Positions 1 through 10,714 are shown, counted from the first letter of the stretch. The stretch: DNA of 64,000 nucleotides from Epiperipatus broadwayi (GCA_028023455.1 JAQFVV010006845.1:188001-252000), one strand, 5' to 3'. Notes: generated by a model from the letters alone, not told the origin. Made by a program: numbers and translations.

Positions 1-225
1 GTGTGTATGTTATATAAGATGGAGTGGATGACTAAAGGGAACTTGAAATTCTGGGTTCAAATACCCTTTAATTCTGTCAGTTATGAGGAAAAAGCAGAAA
101 AACTAGCAAGCAAAAACTTTGCTAAATCAGATGGAAGTGTTAACAGAATAAAAAACAAACAAACAATAATATATATTAGGGATCACTCCTCAAAATTCTT
201 TTTATATTATTCAGCATTTTCATAA
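1..225 (+). pseudogene. Fragment of a pogo/Tigger-like transposase (DNA-binding part)
   Basis: The 74-codon open frame runs in from the left window edge. Residues about 32-57 (FWVQIPFNSVSYEEKAEKLA and the following ASKNFAKSDGSVNRIKNK) have the layout of the second helix-turn-helix of CENP-B/Tigger/jerky transposases: an aromatic near the start, 'VS..EKAE.LA', then 'F..SDG..NR.K'. In intact members this domain binds the transposon ends. No DDE catalytic domain follows; the frame ends at 225 in AT-rich sequence, so this is a fragment. It could belong to an element lying mostly left of the window. A second, separate relic of the same superfamily lies at 6935-8390. The call rests on motif layout only. 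Confidence 0.5.
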
Positions 226-645
226 TTTTTAATTATCTAGCTTCTCCAGTCTCGTACTGTCCAACTTTTATTGTTAGCTATAACATTCATGCACTCACCA
301 GATAATAATTTATTTTTGAACATTCAAGCATTCAAGAGAAGGAATCAGTATAAGTTATAATGCAGATACCTTTAAATGAATAAACATTAAAATATGTATA
401 AAATCTTTATATAAAAACAAAGATTACAAATCAATTTTCTGATTTTTTTTACAGATAACACGCACATTCTCTTAGTTATCTATACCAAACATTATTTTTA
501 ATAGCCATTTGATTTTATTCAGTCACTTATTCATCATTACATCTGATTGATTGGTTGTCATATAAGCATTCTAAAAGCGCATGCGAGAAGGTTTCAACCA
601 TTCACTTTATTCCCTCCTGTTTTTATAATTATATTGAATTCTTAT
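226..645. other. AT-rich stretch, nothing recognised
   Basis: No coding region, RNA gene or repeat could be supported here. The long open frame that starts at 547 runs into the palindrome that follows and has low-complexity composition; I do not regard it as a gene. Confidence 0.5.
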
Positions 646-981
646 TACAACAAATTAAAAAATTATTATTTTTCTTTTCAAAAACTTTATTTTCTTATAT
701 CAATACTGAACATATATAATACAAACTCCAACGTTTCAACTGTTTTAACTTCTTACAGTCATTTTAAACCATATCTCTCTCCCATTACTATTTATTATTA
801 CACTTCCTTTTACATTGTAATAATAAATAGTAGTGGGAGAGAGCTGTCCTTGAAAATGATTGTAAGAAGATAAAACAGTTGAAACGTTGGAGTTTGTATT
901 ATATACATATATGTTCAGTATTGATATAAGAAAATAAAGTTTTTGAAAAGAAAAAGGATATTTTTTAATTTGTTGATATTA
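646..981. repeat. Palindromic foldback of Penelope-like terminal-repeat type
   Basis: Arms of about 155 bp (roughly 646-801 and 819-981) are reverse complements, closing on a short spacer near 810. The right arm contains CTTGAAAATGATTG, then CAGTT directly followed by GAAACGTTGG. The same order (TGAA-rich box, small helix, GAAA, GTTGG or GTAGG) recurs in the palindromes at 48.2 and 55.8 kb. It resembles the 3' signature of Penelope-like elements, which is a worn hammerhead core: the GAAA box and a possible four-pair helix II (ACTG/CAGT) are left, but the CTGANGA box is not intact. No ORF of an element is present. I saw no clear target duplication. Assignment to PLEs is by analogy with the 50.9 kb copy. 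Confidence 0.6.
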
Positions 982-2404
982 TTGGAGAACATATATATTT
1001 TAAAATAAAAAGTGATTGTACATTTGTTCTTATTACAAATGTAAACAAAACGCCAACATTAGTTGAAATAATTGAAACTTTTTTTTAAAAAAAAAAAAGA
1101 ATTGTAGCGTCTATCAAAATGTTTATACATTTAAAACAAAGATATCTAAGGGATTAGAAGATATTTATTCTTTAAGAATAAAAACAATCAAGTAACTAAT
1201 AAACTTTTTTCTTTTCTTTATCCTTCCCCCCTCTTTTTTAAATGCGACTATCTTAAGGGTTGACCTGGCTCTCACAAAAATAAAATATCATTACTGACAA
1301 TTAAATGTACTACAATAACAAACAATGACTTTATTATATACCCACAAAAAAATTATTTAAGTAAGTTCTTCTGTCATTTCTCTTTTCTTAATAATATACA
1401 ATATCTATTATAGACATAATCAAATTGAAGTTAGGTTTTCCTTTTATTTTCGAAACGGCATAATAATTATTTTTATAAACATGGGTTTTATTAGCAATGC
1501 TAATCACTCTTGATACATTGGCCTAAGGTTTTATGTGTTACATGTTCCTCTCAGCCCATCAAGTATATAGATCATATGTGTATTTTCTCTGATTTTTTTT
1601 TGTCTATGTTCTAAGGTTCCTCATACAAATTTCAAAAAAAAAGTATTGTTGTCCCTGCCGGTGACTAACATGGAATCCAAACAAATATTAACTTGCCATG
1701 AACAAACAATCTATTTTAACTAAGTTTATATGGGTAAAACTTTATTTTAATTAATTAGTAATGAATAATATAATGAATTAAATAAACTATAACAGATTGA
1801 TCCATAATGAGACAATAGATATAAGATCCACAGAGCCAAAAGTTCCCTGGATAACACTTAAAAATTGAAATATGAACATATATTTTTCATAATAATTAGA
1901 ATTGATAATATAAGAATTATCTAATTTTTTCTAATATAATATTTATAAAAAAAGTAAATAAGATCATATAAGTGACACAAAGTTCTACCAACATATTTAT
2001 TCTCTACCTAAAAACACAGCTTTATACCAAATAAAATCAATGCTGTCTGCTTCACAATAAACCAAATATCCTTGACCATAGACTTATCTACTTATACATT
2101 TTAATGTATTCTTACAATAAACTATTCTTTCAAATTCTGCATTATTATAAACTAAACAATTCATGTTCATTCTGCCATCATTAGCTACAGAATGATGAGC
2201 TAAATCTACTTACAACACCACTAATTGCCCATGATCGAATATCTTAATACAATGATCTTTTATATTTAAATCAGTAAATATATATTATTTACAGACTCCT
2301 TATAACAATTTAAGTTAGGTAATAATCCTGTATTTATAATTGTTTTGAACCCCTCCCTTTTAAAATCAAGATCTTTATATTTATTACTACAGGTTCCATT
2401 GAAC
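982..2404. other. AT-rich stretch, nothing recognised
   Basis: No ORF, RNA gene or clear repeat is visible. There are short poly-A and poly-T runs only. Confidence 0.5.
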
Positions 2405-2766
2405 TAATACCACCTAAACATCACATGATCACTATCTTATATAACTTATATGTCTATATAAGCTATTGAGCTTAGATTGAAAATATTTTTGTGTTTTCAA
2501 TTTCATTCTCATAGTTTTGTAGTTAAGTAGAGATAAAAGGTGGGTGCTGGAGGGTTGCATTAGATACTAAGATCTAGGTGCAGTGTTCTCAGATCCAAAG
2601 CTCCTCACTGACAATGGCCACAAGCCAGAAACTAGTCTGGGGATATTAGATGAGTAGGCATTAGATAAAGATTTTATGCACAAGCCTTCTGGCATTCATT
2701 GATTACTCTGGTTGGCACAGGGTGGCAATACTGTATGGAGAGTTTTGCTTTGTTTAATACCACCTA
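2405..2766 (+). mobile_element. Hammerhead element, family 2, single copy with 12-bp TSD
   Basis: The insertion spans 2417-2754 and is bounded by the direct repeat TAATACCACCTA (2405-2416 and 2755-2766). It starts with AACATCACATGATCAC, the inverted form of the end seen at 53.70 kb (GTGATCATGTGATGTTT). Its right side ends early, within 'GGAGAGTTTTGC'. The centre matches the 53.9-54.1 kb copy over about 300 bp and includes one hammerhead motif (separate entry). There is no ORF. The variable-length, perfect flanking repeat points to endonuclease-primed retroposition rather than cut-and-paste transposition. That is inference from TSD size. Confidence 0.7.
2603..2642 (+). ncRNA. Hammerhead ribozyme motif, type I, family 2 (one core substitution)
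   Basis: The order is: stem I 5' strand CCTCA (2603-2607); core CTGACAA (2608-2614); stem II TGGC-CACAA-GCCA (2615-2627, four perfect pairs); GAAA (2628-2631); stem III/cleavage block CTAGTC (2632-2637), in which A15.1-C-T can pair with A-G-T and the triplet is GTC; then stem I 3' strand TGGGG (2638-2642), pairing with CCTCA through one U-G wobble. The core box has A where CUGANGA needs G8. G8 is the catalytic general acid, so this copy should be inactive or very weak. Confidence 0.7.
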
Positions 2767-3215
2767 GTTTATAAAAGTTCTACCTCTAAGAATAAGCCTT
2801 TAGATTTGAGATTCTCTACTCATAAGATTGGTTATTATTCTTTACATTTATTACAGAATTTTTTTTAAAATAAATTTCATTCATCACAATAACCATTCCT
2901 TTATTACTGTGAGAATCATGAACATCAAAGTCACTGCTTTTGTTTTACTAAACAGTCCATAACTAAAGAATTTTGAACTTCAAAATCATTACTTTTACTA
3001 ACCTACAACTACGCATAATCTATATCATCTTGTACTAAAATGTGGCGAATCATTGAATCTTAAACTTTAAAATTATTTTTCATATTGTTTACTTTTATTT
3101 CATCATCACCTTGGACATCTACAAATTTATAACTAATAGTTTTTAGTGCTTGAGTCCTACCTAGCTCAGGATTCCTCTATAGAGCTATCAAATTTATTTA
3201 TTAATACTTTGTTTT
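2767..3215. other. AT-rich stretch beside a retroelement relic
   Basis: No gene is visible. The part nearest 3215 may continue the broken coding relic of 3408-3690 on the minus strand, because the duplication flanking 3216-3391 shows that the two sides were once contiguous. No reliable frame can be followed. Confidence 0.35.
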
Positions 3216-3391
3216 AATAATAATGTGAAAGGCTGAAGCCTTTAACTGATGCACCTTAAAAATGCATACATGATAGCCAAGCAGATATAATAATGACTGC
3301 ACGTGGAACTCTCAATTCAAAAATGCAAGCATCACTTAAAGGTTTCAGCCTTTCATGTTATTATTATAACATCTGCATGCACTTAATAAAT
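3216..3391. mobile_element. Small foldback insertion with 15-bp TSD
   Basis: The arms are inverted: the left begins AATAATAATGTGAAAGGCTG (from about 3216), and the right ends AGCCTTTCATGTTATTATT (to about 3366). The direct repeat TTAATACTTTGTTTT occurs at 3201-3215 and 3392-3406, as expected for a target-site duplication. The insertion carries no ORF and no complete hammerhead core. It interrupts the minus-strand coding relic to its right: the open frame that extends to 3345 takes its last residues from this foldback. Confidence 0.6.
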
Positions 3392-3407
3392 TTAATACTT
3401 TGTTTTG

Positions 3408-3690
3408 TAGTTTAGATTTGATTCTGGATATAATGACTTTAGCACCAAATTGTTTTACTTCTCTATAAATGGTATCAATTTCTACTTTCAAATTCTTAGA
3501 ATTAACATCTAACTTAGCTTCAAGGGCATCACAATTTTTAGAGTTAGCATCAGAGTAAGCATCTATGTTTGCAGAGCTGGCATTCATCTTGGCATTAAAT
3601 TTATCCTACAAATTGTTAGAATCAGCATTCATCTTAGCTTCTAATCCAGCCTTCAACTCTTTAAACATTTTTTGAATTTTTATGTTGCCA
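3408..3690 (-). pseudogene. Coiled-coil, gag-like retroelement relic
   Basis: Read on the minus strand, a frame with one stop gives alternating charged and hydrophobic segments with a repeated phrase (ELKAGLEAKMNADSNNL; DALEAKLDVNSKNLKVEID; a D/A-K-x-N-S/A-K-N-x-L/A pattern). Such repetitive heptad-like coiled coils are common near gag-like proteins of arthropod and other invertebrate LTR or related retroelements. The stop after 'DSNNL' and the foldback insertion at 3391 show it is dead. No protease, RT or integrase frame lies nearby. It could also be a worn host coiled-coil exon. Confidence 0.4.
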
Positions 3691-3700
3691 ATACTAGACC

Positions 3701-5044
3701 TACCTGATATATGTTGGATTAGTATCAGCCAAAATATACTGAATAATATGGTTAGTGTTATATAACAACAAATCAATAGTACAAAAAAATTGTATGTTTA
3801 AATACTACAAAATTTGCTTATATATAACTATCCAAAGTTCCTTATATTTCCCTTCAAATCTGCTGAAAAATCAACTTCACATCTAGCTGCTATTCAGACA
3901 GTTTCCTCCAGCCCCAGTTTCTCAAACTCTTTGGACCAATTCAGCTGCTGCCTGTGAACACATTTTCATTGAGAGTGCTGTACAATAACTGAAGCTACTG
4001 TCACATCTCTTTGTAAAAAAATCACCCAACATGAACAGATGTGTAATAAAAATGCATTAAAAAATAAACAACTTTATCCTTATTGGTTTCTATTTATTCC
4101 TGGACGTCAGACTTTTTGTTATTAAAATTTTTGAAAGCATTTACAATAAATAAAATAGCTCGCATATAAAAAAACACCCTGAAATCAATATAAGACAACA
4201 TAAATCACTTATCAGTTATCAAAACATGAACAAATAAATGTATGACAATATTACTAAATTTATTAGATGTCTACACTTAGGTGCAAAATTTGTAATGGTA
4301 AATAATGGGGAGAAAAAGAGGGGGGGGTGAATTTTCTTTTTCAAGTCCCACGAATTGAGGTGATAAAATTTGCACTGGTAAATAAATGTGAGAAATGGGG
4401 CTAGCTTTTATTTATTGTAATTCACAAACTAGGCAAACCAAGTTTCTAATGATAAAGAATGGGATGAGTTTCAGTTTAATAATTCTAAATTGCAAATTTC
4501 TGACTTTGAAATAATATAAATGTACTAATGAAACTCAAAATAATAACTAAATATAATTCAAAAACAAAGGGACAATTTATTGAATCTGGATTAAATTTTC
4601 GATGACAAGAAATATATAAATAATGTGTTCCAATACCTTAAATTTTTTAGTGTTCAATAATGTAGCCATCCCTTACAATTCAATCAACATCTAAATACTA
4701 ACAGGGCAAAATAAATAGAGGAATAAAATTAAGCACTATAATATGATCTCCGGACTTTGACAAATGATGTAGTCTCTAAAAGAAATAAAATGAAGTCAAT
4801 CTTTAAAAATAATAATTAGTTCATATTTTATTCATGTTTATATAAAAATGAAAATGATAATAATAATAATAATAGCTGTTTCATTATAGAGGCTTTCAAG
4901 ATAATTTATGAACATTGTGATAGAGACTATCTCTATTACGTGAATATATAATACTTTAGATCACTAATGGCTAAATAATTCAAAATAATAGGAAATTAGT
5001 TTTTTGATGAATAGTCATTATTTCTCCATCTAGATGAAATTCTA
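3701..5044. other. AT-rich stretch with a short (TAA)n run
   Basis: Nothing coding is recognised. A short TAA microsatellite lies at about 4856-4874, and a run of G lies near 4320. Confidence 0.5.
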
Positions 5045-6564
5045 TATAATCTATATATATTTATCTAAATCGCATGTTGAAAATTGATAATAAATTGAAA
5101 GTATGCTAGCCTTTCTCACATGCGCAATTATAACTGAGAAAGCCAATCAGATTTTAAACAGATATCTAATAAATAATCAAGCTTAGACACGAAACATAGA
5201 TTTTGATAGAAAAGGTTGATACCAACCTTTTCTAAACTTAACTTTTATATATATAAGCCAGTCTTAAGCATCTTAGCCTGAAAGCTTTAAATATATAAAC
5301 AAATACAATTATCATTCATTGTGTTATAAATATAATATATTACGGCACGAAATCTCAGATTTACTATACCGCAATTTTCATAGCAGCAACGTTTGTAAAC
5401 AATATTTATCTAAATTGCATGTTGAAAATTGATAATAAATTGAAAGTATGCTAGCCTTTCTCACATGCGCAATTATAACAGAGAAAGCCAATCAGATTTT
5501 AAACAGATATCTAATAAATAATCAAGCTTAGACACGAGACAGAGATTTTGATAGAAAAGGTTGATACCAACCTTTTCTAAACTTAACTTTTATATATATA
5601 AGCCAGTCTTAAGCATCTTAGCCTGAAAGCTTTAAATATATAAACAAATACAATTATCATTCATTGTCTTATAAATATAATATATTACGGCATGAAATCT
5701 CAGATTTACTATACCGCAATTTTCATAGCAGCAACGTTTGTAAACAAACTTGATTATTTATTAGCTTGATTATTTATTAGATATCTGTTTAAAATCTTAT
5801 TGGCTTTCTCTGTTATAATTGCACATGTGAGAAAGGCTAGCATACTTTCAATTTATTATCAATTTTCAACATGCGATTTAGATAAATATTGTTTACAAAT
5901 GTTGCTGCTATGAAAATTGCAGTATAGTAAATCTGAGATTTCATGCCGTAATATATTATATTTATAACACAATGAATGATAATTGTATTTGTTTATATAT
6001 TTAAAGCTTTCAGGCTAAGATGCTTAAGACTGGCTTATATATATAAAAGTTAAGTTTAGAAAAGGTTGGTATCAACCTTTTCTATCAAAATCTCTGTCTC
6101 GTGTCTAAGCTTGATTATTTATTAGATATCTGTTTAAAATCTGATTGGCTTTCTCTGTTATAATTGTGCATGTGAGAAAGGCTAGCATACTTTCAATTTA
6201 TTATCAATTTTCAACATGCAATTTAGATAAATATTGTTTACAAACATTGCTGCTATGAAAATTGCGGTATAGTAAATCTGAGATTTCGTGCCGTAATATA
6301 TTATATTTATAACACAATGAATGATAATTGTATTTGTTTATATATTTAAAGCTTTCAGGTTAAGATGCTTAACACTGGCTTATATATATATAAAAGTTAA
6401 GTTTAGAAAAGGTTGGTATCAACCTTTTCTATCAAAATCTCTGTCTCGTGTCTAAGCTTGATTATTTATTAGATATCTGTTTAAAATCTGATTGGCTTTC
6501 TCTGTTATAATTGCACATGTGAGAAAGGCTAGCATACTTTCAATTTATTATAATCTATATATAT
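5045..6564. mobile_element. Array of ~341-bp units: two direct, then inverted copies, with 16-bp flanking repeat
   Basis: A unit beginning TATCTAAATCGCATGTTG at about 5062 repeats at about 5407 (period near 341-345 bp). From about 5745 the array turns round, and two further copies plus a partial one follow in reverse complement to about 6548. Each unit contains a strong 11-bp hairpin (AGAAAAGGTTG, loop ATAC, CAACCTTTTCT). The whole block is bounded by TATAATCTATATATAT at 5045-5060 and 6549-6564. That repeat is low-complexity but contains the distinctive AATC. No ORF is present, and no hammerhead core (CTGANGA plus GAAA at the right spacing) was found on either strand. Confidence 0.75.
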
Positions 6565-6932
6565 ATACTCTTTAAAATTTCATCAGTATAGTATAAAAAA
6601 TACCATGAGGTAAATTCCTCTTTATTAAGTAGTAAAATGCTTGAATATGACAAGAGCATTACTATATACATATAAACTCATATTCATTAATGCTTAACAG
6701 GCATCTAATAAATAAATACCACAATAATCCTAAAAGTTACTAATTCTTAAATGCATAATTATAAAATGATTTTGTCTAAGTCTATGACATTCAACATATA
6801 TCACTCTAACTCATGGAAAACTATTACAAAACTAATTCACCTTTAAACATATTTCTGAAAATTTATGTACATTAAAATTAATAAAAGTTATTTAGTAATT
6901 TAGATAGTTTTTATACATATAGGGTTTCAATG
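6565..6932. other. AT-rich stretch, nothing recognised
   Basis: No gene, RNA or repeat is supported. Confidence 0.5.
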
Positions 6933-7038
6933 TACACCCAGGTCTCGTATTATGCGGATTTATTTAATGTGATTTTGAAGTTATGAGATTCATGTTTCTT
7001 CTTAATATCCTTGTATGTGGTTTTTTTTTATGCGATAA

Positions 7039-7168
7039 AAATTATTAGATCAGAAGTCAAGCTCTGATAATGCACTATTACTTTAAATATTATAAATTTT
7101 GCACACTCACGTCATGTTTAAAGTAATAGCGCATTATCGGAGTTCAACTTCCATCTAATAATTTCAAT
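7039..7168. repeat. Inverted repeat inside the Tigger-like element
   Basis: ATTATTAGATCAGAAGTCAA on the left is matched in reverse complement by TTCAACTTCCATCTAATAAT on the right. The inner parts (GCATTATCAGAGC type; TACTTTAAA) also pair. It is probably a nested small foldback or a sub-terminal repeat of the transposon. Confidence 0.55.
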
Positions 7169-7274
7169 ATTTTCAGTGCTTTATAATAGTATTGTAATAG
7201 ATTTTATGCAATAAAAAAGTTCATAATTCATTTAAATCAGGATTTCCCCATTTTAAATACACACATTAAATTTT

Positions 7275-7568
7275 ACAAGATTATAATGTAAATCTGTTCA
7301 AACATTATAGATGCCTAAACTATGTATCTTGTTGTTTTTGCATTTTAAATCATGTTCTATTTTTGCTTTTTTAAAAGAGTATGTAATCAATTAATCATTT
7401 AGTGTCAGTAAGTAATAAATATTACAAGACTATAATGTAAATCTGTTCAAACGTTATAGATGAAAAATTCTATGTATGTTGTTGTTTTTGCATTTTAAAT
7501 CACATTCTATTTTTACTTTTTATAAAAAGATTGCATGATCAATTATTCATTTAGTGTCTGCAAGTTTA
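7275..7568. repeat. Tandem duplication, unit ~149 bp
   Basis: ACAAGATTATAATGTAAATC (7275) recurs as ACAAGACTATAATGTAAATC (7424). The two units stay alignable through 'TTGTTGTTTTTGCATTTTAA' to 'CATTTAGTGTC'. Units differ by substitutions and small indels, so the duplication is old. It lies inside the Tigger-like element. Confidence 0.7.
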
Positions 7569-7869
7569 TTTTTAAAAGGTGAGGAACAGTAGTGGGCACA
7601 ATTAAATTTGACAATTAAAATCTGATTTTTAATTGTAATTAACAATTTAAAAATTATGTAACGTGATCTGAAATTGATGTGATGTAAAATGATGAAATTT
7701 GATTTTTAAATGGAATTGAAAATTAAAAAATTAAAGACAAAAATAAGAATTTAATTTTTAATTATTAGTTTTAATTAAACTTTGCCCAATAGTGGTGAGT
7801 TGGTGTGTTTTTATTATTGTAAGTCTAAGTTTTTGTTTTTATTTTAAACTTTTAGTTTACCCTGATGGT

Positions 7870-7985
7870 GAGGAAAAAACACCCAAGAAAATGAATTTCT
7901 TTGGAAACAAAAATTTCAATTTTAGATCGCTTAGCAAAATGGGATCAACAGCGATTTGAAAATGTTTTAGTTGTATTTCCTCTTG
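7870..7985 (+). pseudogene. Relic of a CENP-B/pogo transposase N-terminus
   Basis: One plus frame reads ISLETKISILDRLAKWDQQR, closely resembling the first helix-turn-helix of Tigger/jerky transposases ('..ISLETKLEIL.RLEKGE'). A stop precedes it and further stops follow within about 25 codons. It lies between the terminal repeats of the 6935-8390 element and supports its pogo/Tigger assignment. Confidence 0.55.
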
Positions 7986-8392
7986 ACTTTGTTTAACGAG
8001 AAACTACAGTACCTCACATCACATCATGATGAATGTGATGTCTCAAATAGTGATAATGATTAAAATACTGTACATGTATAAAAAAAATGTAAATTATGCA
8101 TAAAAATATATTGTTTTGAATAAAATAAAATACTGTAGTTAATAAAAAAAAGTTTGTCTTGTATCAATTTTTTTCAAATTTGAAATTTTTTATTAGTCGT
8201 ATTTTATTATTATTTTTTTTTTATGCAAATTTTAAAGTAATTTTACGTTGTTGCTTTGCTTTTATGCGATTTTCGAAAATTACAGTAACCTATCCCCCAT
8301 TTTTCAAGGTAAGATAAGTCTATTTTTGTGCGATTTTTTTGTGCACATTTTCTGAGGAACCTATCTATCACATAAAATGAGACCCAGATGTA

Positions 8393-9616
8393 TATTTAAA
8401 TTTAACATATCTATATGACTAACAATTATGTATGTTACAAATCATATATATTGTTTAAATATCAAATTCAATACCTGTTCTTTTTTTTAACTGAAAATAC
8501 TAAAAGAAATCAGAAAATATACAATAATATATATATATTAATCATGACCAATTTTGACCGTTCTCTCTATTTTCTCTTTTTTTTATTAAAAAAATATTTT
8601 AAATAATTTCAAAAATCTATCTTTTTATCTTCAAACCTGAAAGATCAGGTTGTAAGATGCCTGAACAAAGTCTTGCTTGTCTGATGTGCATTTTTTTGAA
8701 ATTGCATCATCTAGCAATTAAATGATTATCCTTTTAAAATAAATCAAACTGGTGAAATTGATCAATTGTTTTTGGAAATGCATAAAAAATTGTGATATAA
8801 ATATTCAAATTCTCCTGGCATTTGGATAAATAGTTGTTGATTATATTTCTTTCTTTACACATATAATCTGCATTAATGACTTCCTGACAGATGAAATTTG
8901 GCAAATAACAACAAAGATTTTATTGAACTTCCAGACTTATTGACTTTCTTATGGTGGCATATCATTAATTCATCTACACTTAAAAAATGAATTTTCTTTT
9001 TTTCTCAGTAATGAAAAAACACAAACAAAAATTTTTCTTAACCAGATGGAAGTTATTTTTTGAAATAAATTTGTATCTGGACCATTATACAAGCATAAGG
9101 GAAAATATAATCAATATTTAATGTATTAACTATACTAAAGATCAGGACAAGATTGTCTATAAATACACAAACCATGTTCACCTTTCAAGATCATTATATC
9201 TGCTCCCTGTCTGCTAGAAGCAAAATACTTCTGTGTATTCTTCTTACTTATACTGGGTATAAAACAGGTGCCATCCAGAAATTTAACTGAAATATTTACA
9301 AGAAAAAAATTTAAACACTTTTAGTAAAGATTTCTCAGTTAGGTCAATGAAACTCCTCTCAATTGCAATCAGATGTTGAATATTTTAACAGAACAATAAA
9401 AGTAACAAAATTTGTTGTAACTAAATTTCATATAGTGAGATTCAGAGAGACGAGAATTTGAACCAAATTAACTAACACATATTAAATTATAACAACATAA
9501 AAATGAATTTAAAATAAACTTAAATTAATTACAAAGTTATTTTAACATAATTTCATCTTAAATTATGAAGTAAAAGTTTACCCCCTTTTTTTTTTGTTTT
9601 AGCAGAAATTATAAGG
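8393..9616. other. AT-rich stretch, nothing recognised
   Basis: No supported gene. The open frame at 8415-8606 is low-complexity (Phe, Leu, Lys, Tyr) and looks like chance. Confidence 0.5.
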
Positions 9617-9990
9617 CAGATATAAATCTTACCCCTCATATTTCAATTTAAGTCTAAACTTTGACTTAGGTTGTGGTTAGAGATTTTCTCAAGATGATCA
9701 TCCCTGTCTCCTTTTTGACAGAGCTTAGAGTTTATAAACATTGTTCTTGTTTTGGCTTCCGGTTTATGTAGCATCTTGTAGCTTCTTTCTAGGCCAATGT
9801 CTATATTTATTTTCTTATCCAGCAATAATCTGTCAAATAAAGAGCATATATCTCAGCAATGGTAGGTCATGATTTTGTCACATCTCAGCCTGTTGACAAT
9901 TTATAGGAATTGCATGGTTGAAAACCAAATGAGCACCCTTTTGCCAGTCTAGAAAGGCATGGTGATGTTAGGGCATCTACAGTTTTCTAT
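9617..9990 (-). repeat. Dispersed repeat, unknown coding relic (copy 1)
   Basis: The reverse complement of this segment aligns by eye with 49035-49372, sharing blocks such as GATGATCATCT, AGAAAATCTCTAAC, TTTATAAACTCTAAG and GAAATATGAGG. On the minus strand a 60-codon frame (9643-9825) includes DRDDHLEKISNHNLSQSL. The DDHL-KKISN phrase is still readable in the other copy, so the repeat may derive from a protein-coding element. I do not recognise the protein, and no termini or target duplications were found. Confidence 0.5.
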
Positions 9991-10192
9991 GCATCAATAG
10001 AAGTCCATGATGGCGAAGATTGCAAAGCTCAAAAATATAACAGCAAAATTACAGCAGTAAAATACCTTCAATAATCTGAATAACTTTAATATAGGGTATA
10101 TGAGCACAGACTTTCACACCACCCACCTCTCTCCACTCTATCTAATAACACTGATACACCTAAACACATAGATGCTGAAAAGATAAATAATC

Positions 10193-10236
10193 ACCAATAT
10201 ACGTATTTCATGCTAAACCAGCAATCATCAGTTGGT
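10193..10236 (-). ncRNA. Hammerhead ribozyme motif, type I, family 1, copy A
   Basis: On the minus strand: stem I ACCAA; core CTGATGA (complement of 10225-10231); stem II TTGCT-GGTTT-AGCAT; GAAA; minimal stem III TACGTA with cleavage triplet ATA; stem I 3' strand TTGGT. All invariant core boxes (CUGANGA, GAAA, NUH) are intact. Stem II has a U-U pair at 10.1/11.1 where G-C is usual, followed by four good pairs. Stem III is only two or three pairs with almost no loop; in known retrozyme and PLE hammerheads this form works better as a dimer. Confidence 0.8.
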
Positions 10237-10670
10237 CCAGACTATCATCTTTACACACATATATAGTACAAGTGCTCAGATATATATATTAAGATAGACT
10301 ATCCTCATAGTTTAATGGACAGGCTTCAATTCACTCCACACTCCAACTCTTCAACCGTCCATCCAATTGAAAATCTGATGATGGAATTCTCAAAGGCCAC
10401 CTGAGGCCAAGATTATTGTCACACCCATGTTGACCTAAGGTCAATATGAACCCCACATGTACAGGACATAATCCATTTAATACATATGCAAGGATGGGCA
10501 GACATCTCTATAATGTAATAACTGAAACACAGGCTTGTTATATACCTGTGGCTATATATATGTAATATAGGGTATATGAGCACAGACTTTCACACCACCC
10601 ACCTCTCTCCACTCTATCTAATAACACTGATACACCTAAACACATATATATGCTGAAAAGATAAATAATC

Positions 10671-10714
10671 ACCAATACACGTATTTCATGCTAAACCAGA
10701 AATCATCAGTTGGA
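10671..10714 (-). ncRNA. Hammerhead ribozyme motif, family 1, copy B at the inversion junction
   Basis: Minus strand: TCCAA, CTGATGA, stem II TTTCT-GGTTT-AGCAT (weakened by a U-C mismatch), GAAA, TACGTGTA (triplet GTA), TTGGT. The core boxes are intact. It lies one unit (about 478 bp) from copy A in the same orientation. Immediately beyond its stem I (from 10715) the sequence switches to an inverted copy of the element, so the inversion junction touches the ribozyme. Confidence 0.75.

Larger units (their letters stand above)
6933..8392. mobile_element. Dead pogo/Tigger-like DNA transposon with TA target duplication
   Basis: The left end after TA (6933-6934) reads CACCCAGGTCTCGTATTATG. The right end before TA (8391-8392), reverse-complemented, reads CATCTGGGTCTCATTTTATG. 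These terminal inverted repeats, the flanking TA and repeated 'TATGCGATTTT' phrases inside each end are typical of Tc1/mariner-superfamily pogo/Tigger or jerky elements. About 1.46 kb remain, much shorter than an autonomous copy. Inside are a transposase N-terminal relic (7870-7985), an inverted repeat (about 7039-7168) and a tandem duplication (7275-7568). There is no DDE domain, so the copy is not autonomous. Confidence 0.7.

Noticed and set aside
5045-6564. Hammerhead in the 341-bp array (CACGAAAT, CTGAGATTT)
   Set aside because: GAAA and CTGA-like boxes occur but on the wrong strand or at the wrong spacing, without pairing stems.
5045-6564. CRISPR array
   Set aside because: The repeats are hundreds of bases long and partly inverted, the spacers are not unique, and the genome is clearly eukaryotic.
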